Below are positions 57,393-64,000 of a DNA stretch of 64,000 bases, one piece after another. The position numbers were made by a program, and so were the translations under genes. The stretch covers positions 28,832,154-28,896,153 of the forward strand of contig CM068552.1 of assembly GCA_035048495.1 (NCBI GenBank), read 5' to 3'. The stretch is from Euptelea pleiosperma. Taxonomy: Eukaryota; Streptophyta; Magnoliopsida; Ranunculales; Eupteleaceae. Each line of letters opens with the position of its first letter. The first letter of the stretch is position 1. Under the pieces are notes generated by a model. It made no database searches and was not told the origin of the DNA. It was given only the letters and a program-made list of their open reading frames with translations.

Positions 57393-60300
57393 ATGCCCAG
57401 AAAACCCATAAAATTCCCCACCTCCTCCTCCCACTCTTCATTTCATTCTCATCCCTCCAAACGCAAATTCCTCCTCATCTCCATGGCTTCTCTTCTCTGT
57501 CTCACCCTCCTTTCTCTCCTCCTTTTCTTCTCTCTCTCCTCCGCAACCCACCGTCATCCAAAACCACCAGCAAAAGAACCACTTGGGGATTCAATCCCAC
57601 TTGAGATCCAAAAAGCCTGCAAAGCAACCCAGAACCCAGAAACCTGCGAAACCTCTTTACTTCAATCTCACAATCTTCCCCAGAACCCTAAACCAATTGA
57701 AATCATTCAAGCTGCAATGTGGGTCTCAACCCAGAACCTCAAAACCGCTCAATCAATGGTGAAAACCATCCTCGACTCCTCTTCCGGCAACCCAAACCGC
57801 TCTACGGCTGCCAAAAACTGCCTTGAGGTCTTGCATAACTCGGAATACCGCTTAGCTTCGGCGGGTGACGTTCTGCCACGTGACAGGATCAAGGACGCTC
57901 GGGCATGGATTAGCGCGGCCCTTCTCTACCAGTACGACTGCTGGTCCGCCCTTAAATACGTTAACGATACTCAACGAGTTAACGAGACGATGGCATTTAT
58001 GGCCTCGTTGATTGGGTTTACCAGTAATGCTCTTAGCATGGTGGTTTCATACGACCTGTTTGCAAACGAAACCACTTTGTGGAAACCGCCTGTGACGGAG
58101 AGGTCTGGGTTTTGGGAGCAAGGTGGGAGTGGAATTGGCGGGGGAGATTTGGGGTTCAAAGGCGGTTTTCCGTCTGGGTTAACGGCGGATGTGACGGTGT
58201 GTAAGGAGGGGGGAGCTGCGTGTTACAAGACGGTGCAGGAGGCGGTGGACGCGGCGCCGGATAACGAGAGTGTTCGCAAGTTTGTGATCAGGATTAGAGA
58301 AGGGGTTTACGAGGAGATCGTTAGGGTTCCGTTGGAGAAGAAAAATGTCGTGTTTTGGGGAGATGGCATGGGCAAAACCGTCATTACTGGGTCCTTAAAT
58401 GTGGGCCAGCCGGGCATTTCCACTTACAACACTGCAACCGTCGGTAAGTATAGATTAGTGGGCCCCACCAGATTAATTAGGTGGGGCCATTGATTTGAAG
58501 CTTGGAATGCATATGAAGTTTCCAACTAACATTAATTTTGATTTCTTATTCTAGGCAAATTCGATGACAGGGCAGCAGATCATGGCCTCGAGTGTTTTGG
58601 TAAAAAAGCACTCCAGTACTCACCTGGGTACGTGTGTGGTGAGACTGAGGTGGTCAGTCCGTACAAATCCACGTGCCGAGATCTGCTGCCCTGTCATCTC
58701 CTTCGGTCATCAAAGTTTTATCCGTTTTCTACTGCTTCACTCCGGAACATTTCACTGTAGTGGGGTTGGATTGCGACCACATGTTGTTGAAGTGGGGTCA
58801 CATATTTTAAAGGGCATATTCCTAGTGGTGTGGACCCCATCTCAACATGTAGTCTTAATATTTGCTGTCCGCAGGGACTTCAAAGTTTAAATTCTCCCCC
58901 TCCCAAAATGCCGCGTGGAGTACTCTTTCGGAACCACTGACCTTATGGATGTTTCGCCCCATCTTGGTGGGTCCATACAACAAAAAAGTTCAGCTTGATT
59001 GATGATCTGTAGCAGTTAGATTTTAGCACCCCAAAACTCTAAAATTCAACGGCCAGAAATCTCCCCATTAAAATGCTCAAATCCAATGGCTAGAAATCAC
59101 CAATTAAGCTGATATTTAGTTGGTCCAGTGGACAAGAGGTGAAGTAAACAGGCATGGATATGTGGGCCCAATAAAGTGTGCCACATGTCTCTTTTGGAGG
59201 GAGACTTCAAAGTAAACTCTGGCTCTGAAGTCTGAAGTCGCGTTGCCACACCCAAAGTTTCCTAGCATATGTGCTAATCACTTTTGTAGTTGAGGTGGGT
59301 GGCAAAACGCGTGGACCCATTTGATCCCCCTAACTTAGCTTCCACGTATAAAAAAAAATTCCACAAAGTTCATAAAACTTTTTGCTGTAGTTTTCTCTCA
59401 TTTTGGTTTTGTGGGTCACAAGGAAAACAAGTTCAACTCCAGTTAACTAGCGTTTGATTGGAGTTCAGTTGATTCTTAACCGTTAAACTTGAACCTTCTT
59501 TGGGGGGTACAAATATCCAAAGGTCTGAAATCACTAATCAGGCTGATTTTTGGTATGTAAGTCCACCTTGGATGGGCCAAAACATCCATGTTGTCAGTGG
59601 TCTCTAAAATTGTACCAAGTGGCTTTGTCCGTCAAACGTGACATCCCTCAGCAAAGTTCACGCAACATGCATTGTCTCTCTCACTCACGTGCATTCTGTT
59701 GGACATTCTAATGCATAATTATATTCTGGTGTACAGGAGTTCTTGGGGATGGTTTCATGGCCCGTGATCTGACGTTCGAGAATACAGCGGGCCCAGACGC
59801 CCACCAAGCCGTCGCATTCCGATCAGACGGAGATCTCTCCATCTTTGAAAACTGTGAATTCCTAGGCAACCAGGACACGCTCTACGCGCACTCCTTACGC
59901 CAATTCTACAAATCATGCCGCATTGAAGGCAATGTTGACTTCATTTTCGGAAACTCAGCTGCAATCTTCCAAGACTCAATCATCCTGATCCGTCCCCGCC
60001 AACTCAAACCCGAAAAGGGCGAGAACAATGCAGTAACAGCACATGGCCGAACAGATCCCGGACAATCAACGGGCTTTGTTTTCCAAAATTGTGTGATCAA
60101 CGGTACCGATGAATACATGAACTTGTACTATAGCAAACCCAAGGTTCACAAAAACTACCTGGGTAGACCATGGAAGGAATACTCAAGAACTGTTTTCATA
60201 CATTGTTACCTAGAGACCCTTGTTACTGAACAAGGGTGGATGCCGTGGAGTGGGAGTTTCGCGCTATCGACGTTGTATTACGGAGAGTTCGAAAATTCCG

Positions 60301-60425
60301 GCGCGGGTGCGGCTAACATCTCCGCTAGAGTGCCGTGGAGTAGTCAGATTCCGGTGGACCATGTGTATGCTTATTCGGTGCAGAATTTCATTCAAGGCAA
60401 TGAGTGGATTCCAGCGTCTTCTTAA
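57393..60425 (+). CDS. pectinesterase/pectinesterase inhibitor (PME51-like)
   Basis: Exons 57393-58443 and 59737-60425, joined in phase at a Gly codon (donor GTAAGT, acceptor ACAG): 579 aa. Pectin methylesterases remove methyl groups from homogalacturonan in the cell wall. A basic N-terminus and hydrophobic segment (about residues 24-50) act as signal or anchor. The inhibitor domain (about 65-215) has Cys in [20 protein letters not shown] and YDCWSAL. The catalytic domain (about 265-570) has GVYEE, QAVAFR (Gln374), QDTLYAH (Gln396, Asp397), NVDFIFGNS (Asp418) and YLGRPW (Arg494, Trp496); all active-site residues are present. Group 2 (type I) layout and closest in memory to Arabidopsis PME51; no RRLL-type processing site was seen between the domains. 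A second ATG at 57483 is possible. The intron is 1,293 bp and filled with repeats. Confidence 0.93.
58461..58488. repeat. 9-bp hairpin at the start of the pectinesterase intron
   Basis: GGCCCCACC (58461-58469), a 10-nt loop, then GGTGGGGCC (58480-58488), a perfect GC-rich stem 17 nt after the splice donor. Confidence 0.8.
58563..58698. repeat. 136-bp intronic foldback with perfect 19-bp arms
   Basis: GATGACAGGGCAGCAGATC at 58563-58581 is the exact inverse of 58680-58698. The 98-bp loop region is GC-richer than the surrounding intron. No target duplication is visible, and it is not like the other MITEs here. It may be a tiny inverted-repeat element or a hairpin-forming RNA. Confidence 0.85.
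58872..59225. mobile_element. foldback MITE inside the pectinesterase intron
   Basis: Inverted arms: left TCCCAAAATGCCGCGTGG then TTATGGATG; right (other strand) CTCCAAAAGAGACATGTGG then CATATCCATG. Paired AATCCAATGGCTAGAAATCA and ACGGCCAGAAATCTCC lie at the centre. The 11-mer GACTTCAAAGT occurs near both ends in direct orientation. Same family as 27060-27400. A half-copy lies at about 59450-59640, also in the intron. Confidence 0.6.
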
Positions 60426-60558
60426 TCCTTGTAGCCAAACACCACGTTTGCAATATATTTAACAGCAGATTTTATACATGTAAAAGTAGGTAATTTTGAG
60501 GGGGAATATTTGTTCCCTTTGTAGCCGTAGTTTTAATATAATAAAACCTTTTTAAGAC

Positions 60559-60889
60559 AGGCTCCGGTTACAGGACACAATATGAGCCACGTGGCACTCT
60601 TAGAGGACACTGACTGTATGGATGTTTGGCCATTCCCTAGATGGACCTACAAACCAAAAATCAGCCTGATTAGTGATTTCTAGACGTTAGATCTTTGTAC
60701 TCAAATACTGCTCAAATTCCCACAGTCGAGATCAACCCATGAAAATAAATCCAATCCAATGCCTATAAATCACTAATTAAGCTGATTTTTTGTTTGTAGG
60801 TCCACTTAGGGATTGGCCAAACATCCATACGGTCAAAGTCCTCTAAGAGTGTGCCACGTGGCTCATAGTTTGTCCTGTAACCGGAGCCT
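60559..60889. mobile_element. 331-bp foldback MITE downstream of the pectinesterase gene
   Basis: Inverted arms of about 130 bp start AGGCTCCGGTTACAGGACA on each strand and continue through GAGCCACGTGGCAC, CTCTTAGAGGAC, GTATGGATGTTTGGCCA and AATTAGTGATTT. A solo copy of the terminus (GGTAACCGGAGCCTGAG) repeats at 60903-60919. No target duplication seen. Confidence 0.8.
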
Positions 60890-60919
60890 ATCATTTTAGG
60901 GCGGTAACCGGAGCCTGAG

Positions 60920-61560
60920 CCTTGAAGAAAATGAGAACGAGTTCCGAAGTATCCATCAGTGGGTCCCACATAAGGGCAGTGGACAAGGGCCCCATGCCTC
61001 TAAAGTTCACATTGAATAATTCAAAAAACAACAATACCGATGGACTTTTCTGCGGACATCCTAGGCCCATAACTGCTTGCCCCAAAACTTCTATTCATGG
61101 ACAGGTGGACCAATAAATTTGATTACACATGCTATCGTGCTTAACTGCAAAAAAGAGCCGGGTTCACGTGACAGTGACTTTATTATAGTCACACCCCGGA
61201 AACTTGAGTCCCACTCCCACACCACCTATTCCTAACATCCCTTCAAAAATTTCAAACCTATTCCTCACACCCCACAGCCAAAATCTTTTTTACGATATTT
61301 TTTTTGTCTTTCACCTCTCTCTACGACCTCCAACAAAACTCATATTCTTTTTATCCCAGCCCATTTCTCTTATTCTCCTCATCTTCTTGTCGTAGTCGTT
61401 CACCGTTCTTCCATTGTTGTCAGACAATAAGTTTTTCCCTTCTCTACAAATTATGTTTACTTTTACCTATTTTGACTCAAATCTTGCTAGTTTCAATTTG
61501 GAATATATATGGGTCAGTGTGTATATATATTTCTTTTATTTATTAGTATGGATGTATACT
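60920..61560. other. intergenic DNA, nothing recognised
   Basis: Pyrimidine-rich around 61260-61440; no gene or element that I can support. Confidence 0.45.
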
Positions 61561-61887
61561 CTATGTTCTAAAACTTGGAACTCGGACTCGACTCAGAAGT
61601 CCATTGGGCCAAGTCACCTCGATGACTCGGCGAGTCATTAAATTGATTATTATTTATTTAAATATATAAAAAAATAATATTTATTGAGAAGAACTTTGAA
61701 AATAGAAAAAAAAATATTAAAAAAATCAGAAAAAAATTGAGTTTTGACTGGACTCGGCCTTTAAACGGGTGACTCGGCTGAATTGTGAGTCAACTCGCCG
61801 GACTATGCAAATCCGAGTCTGTATACCGAGTCGACTCGAAAAACGATCGAGTCGAGTCGAGTCGACTCGGTGAGTTTTAAAACATAG
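61561..61887. mobile_element. word-repeat element, GACTCG/CGAGTC type
   Basis: 327 bp. Left end CTATGTTCTAAAACT; right end (other strand) CTATGTTTTAAAACTC. The flanking 8-mers TGTATACT (61553-61560) and TGTATAAT (61888-61895) differ at one base. The interior reiterates ACTCGG, GAGTCGACTCG and CGAGTC around an AT-rich core. Same design as 308-627, 1399-1787 and 24701-24863 with a different word. Confidence 0.75.
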
Positions 61888-62760
61888 TGTATAATGAGAC
61901 TACATTGACCTACAAACCAAAAATAACCTGATTAACCGGACCTACAATCCATGTATGGTTCTCATTGTGTGTGTGTGTGTGAATTTTGCAATCAAATATA
62001 TTCACATATTTTTAACACTTTGGAGATATATGTTAGTGTTGTTTGTACAATTGGAAGATTTTCTAACAAGCTAAGACCGACCCAAACCAATTTGTTTCGT
62101 TAGATCTAATTGAACAGGGTAGCTAATTGGTTTGGTCCAGTAGATTGAACAATGTTGTTTCTAAAAAAAAATTTACATTTTGCCCATTCGGTCTGCTAAG
62201 ATCGAACCATATTGAACTGTTTGGCCGGTACTGACTGAACATTGTATATTTATTCAGTCCTAGCAAACTGAACAACACTTTTTGCCCAGTAATATATTTT
62301 CAACTTTCGCTCATCCGTTCCTCTCTTCTGTTCGTGGACGTGAAATGGATTGACAGAGTCCTCCTTTTATATGTCACATCCTTTCCTTCATCTCTTAAAA
62401 GCCTTGTAGAGAATATTCTGAACGGGAGTTGGGGGTTCAGTTAGGGTATCACAACCGTCGAAGGGAGCGCTATGCGATCGCTTTCAGGGTGGTAGTGGTA
62501 TCGTGGTTGCTCCATGCGATGGCTCTCAAGGAGATATTAGCAAAAAAGTGGGGTGAAATCAAAAGAAAGTGAAGAAAATGTCCTAATAAGTTAGGGCATT
62601 TTTGTAAATAAAAATATAAGGAAAAAAAGGGAACGAGTGGTGGGACTAAAGTTTATGGGTTGACCGAGATTTACCCTTTATCAATTACCCTAATGACTGT
62701 TTTACCCATTGTAGTTGTTGCCACATATACCGTGGATCTCCTCACGGTTCTTTTTTGGGA
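61888..62760. other. intergenic DNA with minor repeats
   Basis: A short (GT)n run at about 61968-61981. Around 62080-62290 the words TTGGTTTGG, TTGAAC and GACCGA recur loosely, resembling another word-repeat stretch without clear ends. No gene. Confidence 0.4.
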
Positions 62761-62761
62761 G

Positions 62762-63090
62762 AAAATTTGATCCTGGCCACGGGAACACTCTTAGATATCA
62801 ATGACCGTACGAATCTTTGAACCACGCCTAGGTGAACATGCAGATCAAAAATCAGACTGATTAGTGGTTTTATAGGCGTTGGATTTGAGTATCCCAAGAT
62901 ACTGCTTGAATCCCACAGTTGAAAATCAACCTATGAAATCCAACGGTTAGAAAACATCAACCAATGAAAAAATTTAAATCCATCAGTTAGAAACCATCAA
63001 TCAGGCTGATTTTTGGTCTATAAGTCTATCTAATGATCATTGAAAAATCCACAGGGTCATTGATCTCTGCTAAAAGAACCTTTGTTAAAG
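62762..63090. mobile_element. foldback MITE, diverged copy
   Basis: Inverted arms: GAACACTCTTAGATATCAATG on the left and, on the other strand, GCAGAGATCAATGACC on the right. AAATCAGACTGATTAGTGG and AATCAGGCTGATTTTTGG lie inside. Same family as 60559-60889. Confidence 0.55.
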
Positions 63091-63099
63091 TCATCGCAC

Positions 63100-63228
63100 T
63101 GAGGTCCAGACTCCAAGGCAAAGCTGGGATAAGAACCCGTGAGCTGACAGGATTGAACCTGTGACATCTCCAAATAGGGGTACCACCCTACTAAGAGGAA
63201 ATTTGGCGTAACCACCCCCATCACATGG
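63100..63228 (-). other. B-box-like sequence
   Basis: The minus strand has AGGTTCAATCCTGT near 63159-63146, a good polymerase III B-box, but the arms do not fold as a tRNA and the A-box is poor. Possibly a decayed tRNA-derived element. Confidence 0.2.
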
Positions 63229-63430
63229 TATAGATGTTATCCGTCCCTAATGCACACATGAATGCTTGGCCCACCTCTTGGCGGACCTACACACTGATAT
63301 CTGGCCGTTGGATTTGAGCATTTTTTTTTTTTTTGCGGGTACTGGAATCTAAAGGCTAACCAATCAAGTTGATATTTGGTGTATTAGTCCACAAATGGTG
63401 GGCCAAACATGTATGGGGTCCGTGGGCCCC
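63229..63430. mobile_element. foldback MITE, short copy
   Basis: CACATGAATGCTTGGCCCACC on the left is paired with GGTGGGCCAAACATGTATG on the right; AATCAAGTTGATATTTGGTG lies inside. Same broad family; a T/A-tract splits it at 63320. Confidence 0.5.
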
Positions 63431-63842
63431 AGCCCATGGTTTGACTAAAAGAAAGAAGAGTGTACCATGCTGGTAGTTGCTATCACGTTAAGCCAAAAGG
63501 TCCAAGTTCGAAGCTTTTTCTGTCTTGATTTGGACCTGCAACTTTAATGTTCACATGTAGTCTTACTGCTCACTCTGATGTTCACATGTGGTGGACAAGG
63601 ACTTTCATTCCTTTTTTTTTGTAACCATCCCCTTGTTTGTTCCTATAATCATCTCTTATAAATCCGTGCACCAAACAACTGATCATGACCATCCAATCAA
63701 TAGTCATCTTTCAATAGTAAACACGCAGTCCAATCAGATGGTTAGGATCACTGGATCATGTGGCTTTTGGGCTTGTGGTCCATTCAAAAATTGGAGTGTA
63801 TAGTGACAGCATGTGAACCTATTTGTACAAGAAAAATAATTA
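63431..63842. other. intergenic DNA, nothing recognised
   Basis: No gene or element that I can support. Confidence 0.4.
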
Positions 63843-64000
63843 ATAGGGGTGTCGATGGGTCGATTCCAGTTCAGTTCCTAAGGTACTCAGATCCGGAACC
63901 AATATTGTTAGTTCTTATCAGTTCCAGTCCCTAACAGTTTTGGTTCTCAGAATGATGGATCCGGACCCGGAATCAATTGTTTGATTCCGATTCGGTTCCG
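63843..64000. repeat. GGTTCC/GGAACC word-repeat, cut by the window end
   Basis: After AGGGGTGTCGATGGGTCGAT the words CAGTTCC, GGTTCC, CCGGAAC and GATTCCG are reiterated to the end of the window. Another word-repeat element with its own word; the right end is not visible. Confidence 0.5.

Noticed and set aside
58564..58890. Plus-strand open frame in the pectinesterase intron as an alternative exon
   Set aside because: Not homologous to pectinesterases; the annotated splice sites join the catalytic domain in frame.
58877..59222. ACTTCAAAG as a 9-bp target duplication of the intronic MITE
   Set aside because: In the related copy at 27060 the corresponding TTCAAAGTTTTAA looks like part of the element, so the repeat is probably internal.
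60550..60900. Target duplication for the 331-bp foldback
   Set aside because: Flanks TTTTAAGAC and ATCATTTTA do not match at any tested end.
63110..63190. tRNA gene suggested by AGGTTCAATCC on the minus strand
   Set aside because: The T-arm loop is one base short, no matching acceptor stem, poor A-box.
1..64000. CRISPR array, operon or prokaryotic features
   Set aside because: Spliced genes and plant transposons; short tandem repeats here lack unique spacers.

Overview
The window is nuclear DNA from a flowering plant, probably a woody species with a large, repeat-rich genome. The evidence is spliced genes of plant-specific families (a CCCH zinc-finger protein and a pectin methylesterase), plant-type Ty1/copia, Ty3/gypsy (Athila-like), LINE, PIF/Harbinger and Mutator/hAT-type remnants, and low GC outside exons. 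I cannot name the species; the style of the inverted-repeat MITEs would fit a magnoliid or early-diverging eudicot, but that is a guess.

Layout. 1-4 kb: AT-rich DNA with small nested elements and a leucine-rich-repeat receptor fragment. 5.35-8.58 kb: a gene on the minus strand for a three-finger CCCH protein (983 aa, three coding exons). 9.5-13.1 kb: short repeats and unrecognised exon-like remnants. 13.15-17.2 kb: a decayed Ty1/copia element on the minus strand. 17.2-19.4 kb: an LTR-element relic carrying a reductase-like gene fragment. 19.4-22.96 kb: an internally deleted LINE (minus). 24-31 kb: a cluster of DNA-transposon derivatives with readable target-site duplications, including an 847-bp inverted-repeat element, twin 380-bp MITEs and a 2.05-kb PIF/Harbinger-type element with a broken Myb/SANT-like gene. 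31.2-33.7 kb: the 5' part of a LINE (plus). 34.3-36.5 kb: a Ty3/gypsy relic. 37-40 kb: a tRNA-derived SINE-like sequence and two LTR-like remnants. 40.19-54.39 kb: a 14.2-kb Athila-like insertion with three LTRs in the same orientation, an inverted leader-gag-protease block in its left compartment and RT-RNase H-integrase in its right one, all inside one short target-site duplication. 57.39-60.43 kb: a two-exon gene for a type I pectinesterase/pectinesterase inhibitor (579 aa) with foldback elements in its promoter, intron and 3' flank. 60.5-64 kb: more MITEs and repeats.

Only two genes look intact, and they are unrelated: one is a nuclear RNA-binding-type zinc-finger protein, the other a secreted cell-wall enzyme. 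Everything else is mobile-element material or decayed gene fragments.

The most unusual signal is a set of 160-390-bp elements whose interior is built from reiterations of one short word (TTTCGG, GTTTAAACGG or GACTCG). Different copies use different words, yet they share terminal inverted repeats close to CAAGGTTTTAAA and sit between 8-bp target-site duplications. All target-site duplications and inverted repeats were found by eye; identities are not computed.
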